Source of the DNA: an uncultured Lachnospiraceae bacterium
Lineage (GTDB): Bacteria; Bacillota; Clostridia; Lachnospirales; Lachnospiraceae
Direction of reading: 5' to 3'
Assembly: GCA_947173495.1 (NCBI GenBank)
Contig: CAMWFQ010000003.1
Span: 62,001 to 126,000, forward strand
Length of the DNA stretch: 64,000 nt
Positions 41,408 to 51,294 of the stretch are shown one piece after another; position 1 is the first letter of the stretch, and each line of letters opens with the position of its first letter. Below the pieces are notes generated by a model that had not been told where the DNA came from, searched no databases, and worked only from the letters and a program-made list of their open reading frames with translations. The translations under genes were made by a program, and so were the position numbers.

Positions 41408-42910
41408 CTATGCGTATTTTGCAGCCAGGGTCATGATCTCTTCCTGGGTGGTAGTCTTAGCGTCCACCTCGCCCGCAAGTCTGCCGCCGGACATGACCAG
41501 GATCCGGTCGCATACGCCTAACAGCTCCGGCATCTCTGAAGAAACCATTAACACTGCCTTTCCTTCCTTGGCCAGATTCAAAATCAACTGATAAATCTCA
41601 TATTTGGCGCCCACGTCAATTCCTCTGGTAGGCTCATCCAAAAGCAATACCTCCGGCTCTGTCAGAAGCCATCTTGCCAGTATTACCTTCTGCTGATTTC
41701 CTCCCGACAGAGAGCGGATCTGTGTCTTCTGGCTGGGAGTCTTGGTCCGCATGGCCTGAATCCCCCATTCTGTAGATTCGCTTAGCTTCTTGTCGCTTAA
41801 GAAAGGTCCCACCTTATATCTGCGCAGACTGGATATGGTTGTATTCGCCTGGATATCCCGAATGGCGAAAATACCTGTCGCCCGCCGCTCCTCTGTGAGC
41901 ATGGCGAACTTGTTGGCAAGCGATTCCTGGGCGTTCCGGTTCATGACCCGCTTTCCGTCCAGATAAATCTCGCCCTCCTTGCGGGTGGCAATTCCGAAGA
42001 TATTTTCCAGAAGCTCCGTACGTCCGGATCCGTCCAGTCCCGCCACGCCCAGGACCTCTCCTCTCTTTGCCGTAAAAGAAACATCCTTCAGCTGAGAATA
42101 AACTGCCGACAGTCCCTTCACCTCCAGCAGGGGCTCGCCGACCACATTATCCTTATCCGGATACCGGTTGGTCAGCTCACGGCCTACCATCAGCCGGATG
42201 ATCTCATTCATGGTCAGTTCTTTTGCCGGACGGGTGGCAATCCACTGTCCGTCGCGCATGATGGTCACTTCATCGGAAATCCGCAGGATCTCCTCCATCT
42301 TATGAGAAATATAAATGATTCCACAGCCTCTCTTCCGAAGCATGTTGATGATCCTGAAAAGATGCTCAACCTCCTCCTCTGTAAGCGAAGAAGTCGGTTC
42401 ATCGAATACAATCACCTTGGAATGATAGGATACCGCCTTGGCGATCTCCACCATCTGCCGCTGGGATACCGGCATCCGGCTCATCACGGTTTTCGGATCC
42501 ACATGAACGTCCAGCTCATCAAATACCTCTTTGGTTGCCGCATACATTTTGGATTCGCTGGTCAAAGGACACCACTTTGAAATCTTCGGGAAACGCCCCA
42601 GCCACATATTGTCCATAACATTACGCTTGAGAGCCTGATTCAGCTCCTGATGTACCATGGCCACTCCGTTTTCCAGGGCTTCCTTTGATGTCTTGAAATT
42701 TACCTCGCGGCCCTCCAGATAGATATGGCCGCTGTCTTTGTTGTATACCCCGAAAAGACATTTCATTAAGGTAGATTTGCCTGCGCCGTTCTCCCCCATA
42801 AGGGCATGAACCGTACCGGCCTTCACTGTCAGGGATACATTGTCCAACGCTTTGACGCCGGGAAAGGATTTATTGATTCCTTCCATTTTTAAAAGGACAC
42901 TGTTCTCCAA
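41408..42910 (-). CDS. mglA: Galactose-type sugar ABC transporter ATPase
   Basis: This double ATPase subunit has about 500 residues. The start is probably TTG 42910 (SD AGGGGGTG), giving [12 protein letters not shown]; upstream in-frame ATGs at 42994 and 42931 lack an SD. The first domain has Walker [13 protein letters not shown] and [15 protein letters not shown], and Walker [12 protein letters not shown]. The second has [29 protein letters not shown] and [13 protein letters not shown]. This layout is that of MglA/RbsA. It energises the permease at 40264 and follows the binding protein gene by 77 bases. Confidence 0.93.
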   Translation of the reverse strand: MENSVLLKMEGINKSFPGVKALDNVSLTVKAGTVHALMGENGAGKSTLMKCLFGVYNKDSGHIYLEGREVNFKTSKEALENGVAMVHQELNQALKRNVMDNMWLGRFPKISKWCPLTSESKMYAATKEVFDELDVHVDPKTVMSRMPVSQRQMVEIAKAVSYHSKVIVFDEPTSSLTEEEVEHLFRIINMLRKRGCGIIYISHKMEEILRISDEVTIMRDGQWIATRPAKELTMNEIIRLMVGRELTNRYPDKDNVVGEPLLEVKGLSAVYSQLKDVSFTAKRGEVLGVAGLDGSGRTELLENIFGIATRKEGEIYLDGKRVMNRNAQESLANKFAMLTEERRATGIFAIRDIQANTTISSLRRYKVGPFLSDKKLSESTEWGIQAMRTKTPSQKTQIRSLSGGNQQKVILARWLLTEPEVLLLDEPTRGIDVGAKYEIYQLILNLAKEGKAVLMVSSEMPELLGVCDRILVMSGGRLAGEVDAKTTTQEEIMTLAAKYA

Positions 42911-42935
42911 ATTTTCACCCCCTGTTTCCATCTTA

Positions 42936-42963
42936 ATCGGGCAGGAAGGTCTTCCCTGCCCGA
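42936..42963. repeat. Hairpin of the intergenic repeat type between mglB and mglA
   Basis: ATCGGGCAGGAAG pairs with CTTCCCTGCCCGAT, a 13-bp stem with a 2-base loop. It may lower ATPase relative to binding protein expression by stopping part of the transcripts. Confidence 0.6.
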
Positions 42964-42986
42964 TCTTATCATCCCTGCGCCTGTAA

Positions 42987-44183
42987 TCATTCACCTGTAT
43001 AGGTTGCGTAAGGAATATTCACACGCCATGTTCCCACTACATTTGCTGCGTCTACCTCTGCGAAGGTATCAGCGCCTCCCAGGAAGTTTGCGGAGATCTG
43101 TGCAATGGTGTTAGCCATACCGTCAGCATCCTGCTTGATGGTTCCGGTCATGGTTCCCTTGCCGATTGCTTCCTTGGCTGCATCAGTGGCATCTACACCG
43201 AATACGGGGATCACTGTTGCACTGCCGTCTTCCAGATTGTAGCCAGCATTCTGCAGAGCTGTTACAGCGCCGATTGCCATTTCATCATTGTTGGCGATTA
43301 CAAGCTCTACCATATTGTTGTTGGCTTCACTGTACTGTGACAGAATTGTCTGCATATAGTTGTTGGCTGCTGCTGCAGACCATGCGCCATCCTGGTCAAC
43401 CAGATATTTATTGTCGTTGCTGCTGTCATAGAATGCCAGAGCTGACTTGCTGCCTGCGGTAAGGATCGCATCTGCATCTTCCACGCCGAACTGAGTACGG
43501 GCGATTGCTTCCGCATTTCCTTCCTGACCCTTGAACATTACATAGGAGATCTCTCCGTCGCCGTTTAAGTCAACCGCATCATAGTTTGCCATAAGGTACT
43601 CGCCGATCATCTCGCCCTGCATATGGCCTGCCATTTCATAGTCGGTTCCTACGAACACACACTTGTCATAGCTGCTTACTGCCTCTTCGCTTACAGAACG
43701 GTTAAAGAAGATAACGGGAATGTTCTGTGCGCTTGCCTGCTCGATGATATTTTTGGCTGCGTCGTCAGAGCCGCTGTCCACCAGATTCACTACCAGAAGA
43801 GAAGTTCCCTTGGCGATAGCTGTGGTAACCTGCTCGGTCTGGGTTGTCTGGCTGTTGTTGCTGTCATAATCCTGATAAGGAATTCCCGCCTTGTCAAGAG
43901 CTGCGTCAAGAGCAGAACGTACGCTGGAAATATAAGTATCGCCATAAGTATAGTAGAATACGGAAACATCTCCTTCTACTGCAGGCGCTTCCTCTCCCGC
44001 GTCTGTCGTGGTATCTTCTGCTGCATCTGTGGCCTCAGCCGCATCCGCTTCCTCTCCTGCCGAAGCGTCCTGCGTGCTTTCTGTCTCTGCGCTCGCCGGC
44101 GTATCTTCTTTTCCGCCGCAGGCCGCCAGTGCCAGTACCATACAGGATGCCAGTGCCAAAGCCATGATTTTTTTGAGTTTCAT
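42987..44183 (-). CDS. mglB: Galactose/glucose-binding lipoprotein (MglB type)
   Basis: This 398-residue substrate-binding protein of the CUT2 class has lipobox LALAAC with Cys at residue 22 and an Ala/Glu/Asp-rich linker to about residue 70. The fold starts [28 protein letters not shown], the calcium loop [11 protein letters not shown] and [13 protein letters not shown] are MglB hallmarks; the Asn, Asp and Arg residues here bind galactose or glucose. It starts at ATG 44183 with SD GGGAGG. A -10 (TATAAT, 44260-44255) lies about 75 bases upstream. First gene of the mglBAC operon. Confidence 0.93.
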   Translation of the reverse strand: MKLKKIMALALASCMVLALAACGGKEDTPASAETESTQDASAGEEADAAEATDAAEDTTTDAGEEAPAVEGDVSVFYYTYGDTYISSVRSALDAALDKAGIPYQDYDSNNSQTTQTEQVTTAIAKGTSLLVVNLVDSGSDDAAKNIIEQASAQNIPVIFFNRSVSEEAVSSYDKCVFVGTDYEMAGHMQGEMIGEYLMANYDAVDLNGDGEISYVMFKGQEGNAEAIARTQFGVEDADAILTAGSKSALAFYDSSNDNKYLVDQDGAWSAAAANNYMQTILSQYSEANNNMVELVIANNDEMAIGAVTALQNAGYNLEDGSATVIPVFGVDATDAAKEAIGKGTMTGTIKQDADGMANTIAQISANFLGGADTFAEVDAANVVGTWRVNIPYATYTGE

Positions 44184-44328
44184 GTGTTTTCCTCCCTTTT
44201 AATTAATTTGAATGTTTCTGTCGCTTTTTCATCAATCTGTAAAACGACATGTTTATTATACGGCTTTATTCCGGCATTTTCTATAAGTTTTTTTTTGATT
44301 TATATTGAATTTTTTCAATTTTTGGATA

Positions 44329-45357
44329 TTATTTCTGATTTTTTGTCACAATCTGCTGTGGACATCGGTAATATTTCCCTTCCTCCAGTTCAATCTCCGG
44401 GGGAATTTCCTGCCCGGTCGCCCTGCTTGCAGCAATACCGAAAATCGCCCCTGCATACTTCTTTTTATCACAGGATACAGTTCCCACAAGCTTTCCGTTC
44501 TCCACCGCCTCTATTCCGGGAGTGGTTCCATCGATTCCCACCGTGCAGATACCGGAAATTCCTGTCCGGTCCATGGCGTCGATAGCCCCCAGCGCCATAT
44601 CGTCATTGTTGCACAGAACCAGCTCTATCTGCCCCGGATATTTTTCCAGCCATTGTTCCATCAATGCGGACGCCTGGCTTCGCTCCCAGTTGGCTATGCC
44701 TCCCGTGATCTTTTCAATAGGGACGCCGCCGTCTCTTAATGTCTGGACCGACCATTCTGTCCGGATCAGGGCATCCTGGTGGCTGCTTTCTCCCTCCAGA
44801 AGCACATAGCTCACCACTCCATCTCCGTTCAGATCCAGGCTGCCGGGATTTTCCCGATAGCGTTCCACCACAATACTTCCCTGCAGCACTGCCGATTCCT
44901 TCGCCTCCGCTTCCACATAATAAAGCTGGTCCCAGCGGTCCATATCCTCTTCCACCGGCTGCCGGTTAAAAAACACCACGGGGATCTGCGCCGCCATGGC
45001 TTTATTAATCATCACAGAAGCTGCCGTCCTGTCCACCGGATTGATGCACAGCACGTCGCATCCCAGAGAAAGAAAGCGCTCTACCTGTTTATTCTGCGTA
45101 TTCTGACTTCCCTTGGCGTCCTGAATGTCCATATTCACCTTCACGCCGTTTTCCTGCTCATACTCTTTGGCGCACTTCTCCAGCTCTCCTCTGATGTTAT
45201 TAATAAAAGTGTCATCCCCCCGGTACAGGCTTACGCCAATACGGATCGATTTCTTCTCATCCTTTTTTTCCATACTCCCGCAACCGGTGAGCCAGAGCGC
45301 CATACAAAGCCACAACAGGCTACTCAACAGGATACAGCATTTTTTCATATTTCTCAT
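44329..45357 (-). CDS. Second galactose-type substrate-binding lipoprotein
   Basis: This MglB-like lipoprotein of about 342 residues starts at ATG 45357 (SD GGAGG) and overlaps the previous gene by 38 bases. The lipobox LTGC has Cys at residue 26. IGVSLYRGDDTFINNI, IPVVFFNRQPVEED, the calcium loop SLDLNGDGVVSYV and LVLCNNDDMALGAI match MglB closely. It sits with the sensor genes, not the transporter, so it may present sugar to the kinase as well as to the MglAC transporter. The 145-base gap to mglB probably holds the mgl promoter. Confidence 0.88.
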   Translation of the reverse strand: MRNMKKCCILLSSLLWLCMALWLTGCGSMEKKDEKKSIRIGVSLYRGDDTFINNIRGELEKCAKEYEQENGVKVNMDIQDAKGSQNTQNKQVERFLSLGCDVLCINPVDRTAASVMINKAMAAQIPVVFFNRQPVEEDMDRWDQLYYVEAEAKESAVLQGSIVVERYRENPGSLDLNGDGVVSYVLLEGESSHQDALIRTEWSVQTLRDGGVPIEKITGGIANWERSQASALMEQWLEKYPGQIELVLCNNDDMALGAIDAMDRTGISGICTVGIDGTTPGIEAVENGKLVGTVSCDKKKYAGAIFGIAASRATGQEIPPEIELEEGKYYRCPQQIVTKNQK

Positions 45358-46297
45358 TCCGCAAATCCTCCCGCCGGATATAATAGCTTTCCAGATATCC
45401 CATATCCCTGACAGAACGGTTCTCCGCCAGATCAACCGCCGCTTTCACACTTAAGTATCCCGCACTGAAATCATCGGTAACACAGATCCCCGCTATCACG
45501 CCCTTGTCCAGATAGTTCAAAAGAGACACTGTGTTTCCCCGTCCATACAGCCCCTCTACCCGTTTTTCTGTCTCTTCTTCCTCTGAGAGAAGCTGCGCCG
45601 CCTGCATCAGGCTCCCGGGACTTAGCGCCGCGATCACTGCCTTGCCCTCTTCTCCCAGCGCGTTCTTCAACAGCGCTCCCATATCCTTCCCGCCGGGAAT
45701 CTGCAAAGCCCGTTCGCTGCTTCCCGCTTCTGTCAGGATCTCTGAGAGTCCCCGGGTGAAAAGGCGCTCCGCCATATCCGGGTTTTCTCCTTCCAGCAGA
45801 CAGATTCTCTCACCGGCTGTATGCGCCTTCAGAATTTCTTCCCCCAGTTTCCGCCCCATAGCATGATAGTCAAACGTAATACAGGTTCCCCTCTCCAGTT
45901 CAGCCGCCTCTGACCTCTCTCCGTTCAACAGAATCAGGGGAACTGAAATCTGCCTGTCCTTCTGCATCTGTACCAGCCATCCGCTTTCCACAGGATCTAC
46001 CACCAGCGCGCGGCTTCCATCCTCCTGCTCCCTCAGAATCAGCTCCCTCTGCTGCTTTTCACTTCCTTCTTCATACAGGGTGATAAAGCTTACATCCGCA
46101 TTCAGCTCCACCGCCGCCCGTTCCATTCCCTTGCGGAAATTCACATAATTTTCATCGGAAGCATCACCGATGATCACCGAAACCGGGTAGATTTCCGCCG
46201 CTTCCTCCTTGATAATCAGATCTGTGGAGGAAAGCAGAAACAGTACGGTCAGTACCATTCCGTACAGTATCCAAAAAACATTCACTTTTCTGGTCAT
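45320..46297 (-). CDS. Membrane-anchored sugar-binding sensor protein
   Basis: This 325-residue protein has an N-terminal membrane anchor (VFWILYGMVLTVLFLLSS) and a LacI/RbsB-like periplasmic-binding fold: YPVSVIIGDASDENYVNF, ALVVDPVESGW, VPLILLNGER and GVIAGICVTDDFSAGYL. It lacks a lipobox. Its start overlaps the kinase stop by 4 bases and its end overlaps the next lipoprotein. Such proteins bind a sugar outside and contact the partner YesM-type kinase (known for XylFII/LytS-type and related systems). Ligand probably galactose or a related sugar. Confidence 0.8.
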   Translation of the reverse strand: MTRKVNVFWILYGMVLTVLFLLSSTDLIIKEEAAEIYPVSVIIGDASDENYVNFRKGMERAAVELNADVSFITLYEEGSEKQQRELILREQEDGSRALVVDPVESGWLVQMQKDRQISVPLILLNGERSEAAELERGTCITFDYHAMGRKLGEEILKAHTAGERICLLEGENPDMAERLFTRGLSEILTEAGSSERALQIPGGKDMGALLKNALGEEGKAVIAALSPGSLMQAAQLLSEEEETEKRVEGLYGRGNTVSLLNYLDKGVIAGICVTDDFSAGYLSVKAAVDLAENRSVRDMGYLESYYIRREDLRNEKYEKMLYPVE

Positions 46298-48093
46298 ATT
46301 CTCTTCTCTCTCTCCATCAATTCCTCATATGATACGGCAGGAAGCCGGATCTGTATGGTTGTCCCCTCATCCGGCTCGGAAAAAATATCCAGCCCGTAAT
46401 TTTCTCCAAAGTACAGACGGATCCTCTCATTCACATTCTTTACCCCGATGCCTGATCCCTTGCCTGAAGTGGACCGCGTCTCACCGGTCAGAAGTCCCCG
46501 GGCCTGCTGACTCGTCATCCCCAGTCCGTTGTCTGCAATCGTAAAGCAAAGATCCTCCTCCTTTTTCTCCGCCTTCACCAGGATTTCTCCATCTCCATCC
46601 ATAAATTCCATGCCATGGTAAATGGCATTTTCCACCAGCGGCTGAAGCATCAGCTTCAGGGATGCCAGCGAAAGTACACTGTCTTCGGCTTCGATCCGAT
46701 AGGAAAACTTATTCTTAAACCGTTTCTGCTGAATGGTCAGATAATTGCGCACATGCTCCAGCTCGTCTCTCACCGGAATGATGCTCTTGCCCTTGCTTAA
46801 GCTGATACGGAAAAACCGGGCCAGGGCAGTCACTACCTTTACAGCCTCCTGCTTCTGTTCATTCTCAATCATCCACACAATGATATCGAGAGTGTTGTAA
46901 AGAAAATGAGGATTAATCTGAGACTGAAGGGTATCGAACTCGCTTTTCCTTTTGGATTCATGCTCTGTCACAATATCCTGCATCAGCGTCTGGATCCGCT
47001 TTGCCATATCCCCGATAGAGCGTCCCAGGTGCTGGATTTCATAGGAGCCGCCCGTATACACCTGTGTATCCAGTTCCCCTTCCTCCAGGGCATTCACTGA
47101 TTTTTCCAGCTCCTGAATCGGCGCCGTAATTTTTGAAGAGATATAGGCATTGATCACGGCCAGCAGAAAAATGAAAAAGGCGACTACAAACACCAGGAAC
47201 AGTCTGGTCTTTACTTCATTCAGCGTAAATCCCTGCTCCGGCACCACTCCGATGATTTTCCAGCCGGTGTAGCCAACCGTCTTTACGAAAATATTCCGCT
47301 CCCTTCCCTGCCAGATTTCCTGATAATTTCCGTCGCGATAGTCCCTGACAGCGTCGATGTTTTCCTCCTCCAGTCCGGCGTCAATGAGCTGCATTCTGGG
47401 ATGATAGATCAGCTCTCCGCCGCTTCCGGTCAGATACAGATACCCTTCTTCTCCCAGCGGGATATTATCCAGCATATACTGAAGGCTTGCATACGTCATA
47501 TCGATCAGCAGCACCCCCTGGGCAGTGGAGGTTCCTTCTGTGATCTCCACTGCCCGGGACAGCGTAATAACCCAGCGATACTGATTCTCGCTGTTATCAA
47601 AAATATACTGTACATGAGGCATGGAAAAGTGCAGATTCTCCGGGTGCTCCAACGTATCCGCAAACCATTTTTCCCGTGTCACATCCATATCATTTTTAAG
47701 TCGTGCCGCCGGAACTGCCGCCAGCAGCTCTCCCTCGCCGGAAAGCAGGGCGATATTGGAAACGGAGTCCTTATTGTTGTCATACAGCAGCGTAATCTCG
47801 CTGCTGATCTTCTCCGCTTGGGTCAGCAAATCCACATTTTTGACCACCCCATAGTAAAGCGAATCCGACAGCTTCATAATAGTGCGCAGATAAGCGTCCA
47901 CAGACAGATTCACCTGATCGATCACCGCCTGGTTTTCCTTACGGATGGTGGCGGAAAGCTGTCCTGTCAGCCGCCCGTATACGGACACGCCGATCAGAAG
48001 AAACATCACCAGCGCACTGACGGTAAAATAAATAAAAATTGTGTAGCGGATACTTATCCGCTGTAAAAAATCAGATTTCCTCGGTCTGATCAT
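46294..48093 (-). CDS. Sensor histidine kinase, YesM type, of the mgl region
   Basis: This 599-residue kinase starts at ATG 48093 with SD GGGAGGG. A first membrane segment (IFIYFTVSALVMFLLIGVSV) precedes a dCache-like extracellular sensor of about 250 residues. A second segment and HAMP follow near residues 290-350. The phospho-acceptor His is in QINPHFLYNTLDIIV and the ATPase has PLVENAIYHGME and DNGLGMTS. It is followed with a 4-base overlap by the sugar-binding sensor and preceded by the YesN regulator. The whole set likely switches on mglBAC. Confidence 0.92.
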   Translation of the reverse strand: MIRPRKSDFLQRISIRYTIFIYFTVSALVMFLLIGVSVYGRLTGQLSATIRKENQAVIDQVNLSVDAYLRTIMKLSDSLYYGVVKNVDLLTQAEKISSEITLLYDNNKDSVSNIALLSGEGELLAAVPAARLKNDMDVTREKWFADTLEHPENLHFSMPHVQYIFDNSENQYRWVITLSRAVEITEGTSTAQGVLLIDMTYASLQYMLDNIPLGEEGYLYLTGSGGELIYHPRMQLIDAGLEEENIDAVRDYRDGNYQEIWQGRERNIFVKTVGYTGWKIIGVVPEQGFTLNEVKTRLFLVFVVAFFIFLLAVINAYISSKITAPIQELEKSVNALEEGELDTQVYTGGSYEIQHLGRSIGDMAKRIQTLMQDIVTEHESKRKSEFDTLQSQINPHFLYNTLDIIVWMIENEQKQEAVKVVTALARFFRISLSKGKSIIPVRDELEHVRNYLTIQQKRFKNKFSYRIEAEDSVLSLASLKLMLQPLVENAIYHGMEFMDGDGEILVKAEKKEEDLCFTIADNGLGMTSQQARGLLTGETRSTSGKGSGIGVKNVNERIRLYFGENYGLDIFSEPDEGTTIQIRLPAVSYEELMEREKRI

Positions 48094-48124
48094 AGATCCC
48101 TCCCGCCCGCTTCAGGGTCTGTCC

Positions 48125-49750
48125 TCAGACGTTTGACGCCCCCCGGAATTTCGTAGGGGATACTCCAAATTTCTTTTTAAAGACATAGCTGAAATAGTTC
48201 TGCTCCAGATATCCCACCTTCTGCGCGATTACATAAGTCTTGTCGCTGGTCTGATTCAGAAGTTCCACTGCCCTGTTCAGCCTTACGTCCGTCAGATAAG
48301 CCACACAGGTCTTTCCTGTTTCCTTGCGGAACATAGTAGAAAAATAGGCCGGGCTCATATGAAGCTGCCTGCAGATCATCTCCACCGACAGGTCCGGTTC
48401 CTGATAGTGCTCCTGAATATACTGCTTAGCCTCCTCGATCACCTGCCGTGTGGTATTATCCCTGCGGCGCCCCAGGGTCTCATTCATCCGGCATGCGGTC
48501 TGGGTCATCCACGCTGCAAATTCCTCCTGCTTCTGCCCGCCTCCTATCAGGTTCATTACGCCGCCATCGGCCTCAAAGACCTGCCGCATATCCATGTCAT
48601 ACTGTTGCATCAGACGTGTCATACAGCTCACCAGGGAGAGCATATAAACCTGATACTGACTGGCATGAGCTCTGGTATCATCGATCCGCCCTGTGAGTGA
48701 TCTGACCTCCGCTTCAATACTCTCGGGCGTGCCGAATTTGATCCGGTTCTCCAGCTCCGCCTCGTCCTTCTGGCTCAGCTGCAGTTTCCCCCTGTTCACC
48801 GGCTCCACATCATTGATATAAATCGTCCCTCCCGCTCCCACAATGGCCTTATAGCCCAGCGCATCCACCGCCGACTGATAAGAAACGCCGATCTGTTCCG
48901 GCTGTCGGCTGCTGTGTCCTACTCCGATAGTCGCCGTCACTCCCAGGATTCTGCGGATTTCTTTACAGGCATCCGCCAGAAGATCGATCAGGCCTGTCTG
49001 TGTATTCTGTTGATCAATGGCTGCAATGATGGTGATGCCGCCGGGGGAATTAAAGCTTGTAAAGCGGAAATAACCTCTGATATGATCCTCCACAAGAGAT
49101 CGCACTGAAAGCGGAATCAGCATTTTTTCCTGCTGAAGAGGCAGATCCGGCGACTCCTGCATACGCTCCTCGCCCTCCACGCTGATCACCGCCGCTGTCA
49201 GCTTACGGGCATCCAGAATATCCACACCATATTCTTCAAGCTTCGGACGCACCTCCTCCTCCGCCACATTTCCCCGCACCAACTCATTCAAAAACAGTTC
49301 GCGAAGCACCGGCAGACTGCTGCGGTATCGTTCCCGGAGAAGGTTGACATTCCGTCTCTGCTCGATCTCCTCGTCCAGATTTTCCCGTACCCGCGTCAGG
49401 ATCTCCGTGAGCTCCTCCACATTCACCGGCTTTAAGATATACTCAGTAACATTCAGCTTGATCGCCTGCTGCGCATACTCAAAGTCATCGTATCCGGAAA
49501 AAATCAGAATCTTGACAGAAGGATATTTCTGCCGGATACGCGCTGTCAGCGTAAGCCCGTCCATGTATGGCATACGGATATCCGTCATCACCACATCCGG
49601 CTTCAGCTGCTCGATCTTTTCCAGGGCATCTTCCCCGTTCTCAGCATCTCCCGCAACCTCAAAACCCAGCCGCTCCCACTCAATTTTCCGGATAATCCCC
49701 TTTCGGACCTCCTCCTCATCATCCGCTAAAAGGATTCGATAATAACTCAT
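48125..49750 (-). CDS. Response regulator, YesN type, of the mgl region
   Basis: This 541-residue regulator starts at ATG 49750. The receiver has LLADDEEEVRKG, the phospho-acceptor Asp in VVMTDIRMPYMDG near residue 55 and Lys in YILKPVNVEE. The AraC-type DNA-binding end carries LSVEMICRQLHMSPAYFSTM and the second helix-turn-helix in YVIAQKVGYLEQNYFSYVFK. The central region resembles the GGDEF-like middle domain of YesN proteins. It is first in the regulator, kinase, sensor, binding-protein series. Predicted target: the mgl promoter. Confidence 0.92.
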   Translation of the reverse strand: MSYYRILLADDEEEVRKGIIRKIEWERLGFEVAGDAENGEDALEKIEQLKPDVVMTDIRMPYMDGLTLTARIRQKYPSVKILIFSGYDDFEYAQQAIKLNVTEYILKPVNVEELTEILTRVRENLDEEIEQRRNVNLLRERYRSSLPVLRELFLNELVRGNVAEEEVRPKLEEYGVDILDARKLTAAVISVEGEERMQESPDLPLQQEKMLIPLSVRSLVEDHIRGYFRFTSFNSPGGITIIAAIDQQNTQTGLIDLLADACKEIRRILGVTATIGVGHSSRQPEQIGVSYQSAVDALGYKAIVGAGGTIYINDVEPVNRGKLQLSQKDEAELENRIKFGTPESIEAEVRSLTGRIDDTRAHASQYQVYMLSLVSCMTRLMQQYDMDMRQVFEADGGVMNLIGGGQKQEEFAAWMTQTACRMNETLGRRRDNTTRQVIEEAKQYIQEHYQEPDLSVEMICRQLHMSPAYFSTMFRKETGKTCVAYLTDVRLNRAVELLNQTSDKTYVIAQKVGYLEQNYFSYVFKKKFGVSPTKFRGASNV

Positions 49751-49811
49751 GGTATTCTTCCTTTCAAAATTTTCTTTTAAACGGCAACCTGATCCGGCGT
49801 CTGCCGTGTGC

Positions 49812-51104
49812 TTATTGCTCTATTGCATTGGGATAGATCCGCTCCATCCTGGCATCATCAAAACGCTCGTCCATGATCTGTTCCCATTTATCTTCCGCTT
49901 CTCTCCCTGCTGCACGCGTGTCATACCGGATCAGGGCCATCACCGACACACAGATATCCGTCGCCATAAACAGGGCGAGGACAATGGTCAGAACCCATCC
50001 TGTCTTTGCCAGAATCCGGCGGATCAGCGCAGCTATCCTGGGATAACAGCTCTTCATCCACACCACTGCCGCCACACCCCAGAAAAAGCAGTACAGGAGA
50101 TTGATTCTCCCGCCCAGATTAAAGGGCATGTCACTGTAATCCCAGAAAACCTTTCCAAACAGAAGCTCGGTAAATACACTGCAGATATACTCATAGGCGC
50201 CTCCCAGGAAAACACCGATCCAGAAAATATGATAATCCTGTCCATTCCGGTTCCTGTACAAAAGCGCCGTCACAAGCGCAATGGCAAGCCCCCAGACCAC
50301 ACTGAACGGCCCCCAGACCAGGCTGCTTCTGCTCATCCAGACGCCCGTTGTAACCCGGCAGAATAAAGTTTCCACAATATCCCCCATAAAGGCCCCTGTC
50401 ACGAACAGCCAGAACAGCAGCGTAAGGCTGCATCTCTCTCCCCGCTTTTCCTCCTGCGCCGCTTCTTCCTGCCGGATGGCCGGGTACGCCCTTTTCATCC
50501 GGCTTTCAATACGCTTCGATATTTCCAGCGCAAGCCGGGATGTCCATTTCTGGAGCCTGCGGTTCCATCTCAGGAGAGAGGGAAGTTTTTCTTCCACATG
50601 ATAGACAGACATATAAGAGCCTGCAATATCCACAAACCCGATTCCTGCAAGTACCCAGACAACTGTTTTCCCTGCGATTCCCGGCAGAATATGATACAAG
50701 GCAAGAATCAGGTCATTTCCATACTGAACTGCCAGAAATCCCAGAAGCCCCCAGACCAGAGAGTACTGCAGACAGATATATCCGTCAAAATTCCACTTCT
50801 TTCCGGAATAATCCCACCATTTTTTCTGCTTCATTCCCTCCAGCGCTTTTCCTGTAAACCACTCGACGGCTGTGGCAATCACCACGCTTCCCAGGAAAAG
50901 GAAAAAGGCGTCGCTTCTGAGCTCCTGCAGAAAGATCGTCAGCAGAATCCCCGTAAAGCCGTAAATAAAGCAAAAAGGCCCAGATGCAAAGCCCCGGTTC
51001 CTGAAATTTTTTAATTTGATGGTTGCCACCGAGGTCTCTGCCATCCAGGCAAGAAATGAATATGCAAAAAATAATATGGCAATTTCATAAAATGTATAAA
51101 TCAT
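49812..51104 (-). CDS. CmpB-like polytopic membrane protein (PF06541 type), internally duplicated
   Basis: This 430-residue membrane protein belongs to the putative ABC transporter permease type IV group. The family repeat occurs twice: WWDYSGKKWNFDGYICLQYS with WGLLGF near residue 95, and FWDYSDMPFNLGGRINLLYC with WGVAAV near residue 330. This suggests an internal duplication or fusion. A basic cytoplasmic linker lies between. A last membrane segment and a charged tail follow. No ATPase partner is nearby. Function is unproven for the family. Confidence 0.75.
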   Translation of the reverse strand: MIYTFYEIAILFFAYSFLAWMAETSVATIKLKNFRNRGFASGPFCFIYGFTGILLTIFLQELRSDAFFLFLGSVVIATAVEWFTGKALEGMKQKKWWDYSGKKWNFDGYICLQYSLVWGLLGFLAVQYGNDLILALYHILPGIAGKTVVWVLAGIGFVDIAGSYMSVYHVEEKLPSLLRWNRRLQKWTSRLALEISKRIESRMKRAYPAIRQEEAAQEEKRGERCSLTLLFWLFVTGAFMGDIVETLFCRVTTGVWMSRSSLVWGPFSVVWGLAIALVTALLYRNRNGQDYHIFWIGVFLGGAYEYICSVFTELLFGKVFWDYSDMPFNLGGRINLLYCFFWGVAAVVWMKSCYPRIAALIRRILAKTGWVLTIVLALFMATDICVSVMALIRYDTRAAGREAEDKWEQIMDERFDDARMERIYPNAIEQ

Positions 51105-51190
51105 CAGGCGGTTCCTCTTTTGTCAGTCCCACAAACGGCAGTTTTTGTCGTTTGTTATAGTATACCATAGTTACCACAGATCATAAACTT

Positions 51191-51228
51191 CATTTAGGGC
51201 ACTCTCCGTAAAGAAAGTGCCCTAAATG
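51191..51228. terminator. Strong stem-loop between two minus-strand genes
   Basis: A perfect 13-bp stem CATTTAGGGCACT/AGTGCCCTAAATG has a 12-base loop. It lies between the exported protein gene (stop 51295) and the CmpB-like gene start, without a T run. Confidence 0.5.
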
Positions 51229-51294
51229 CCTTGTATCTTACTCTCATAATGTGCCTGAGCAGCGTATCCGAGCAGCCTTCGGAGCCCTGATACC

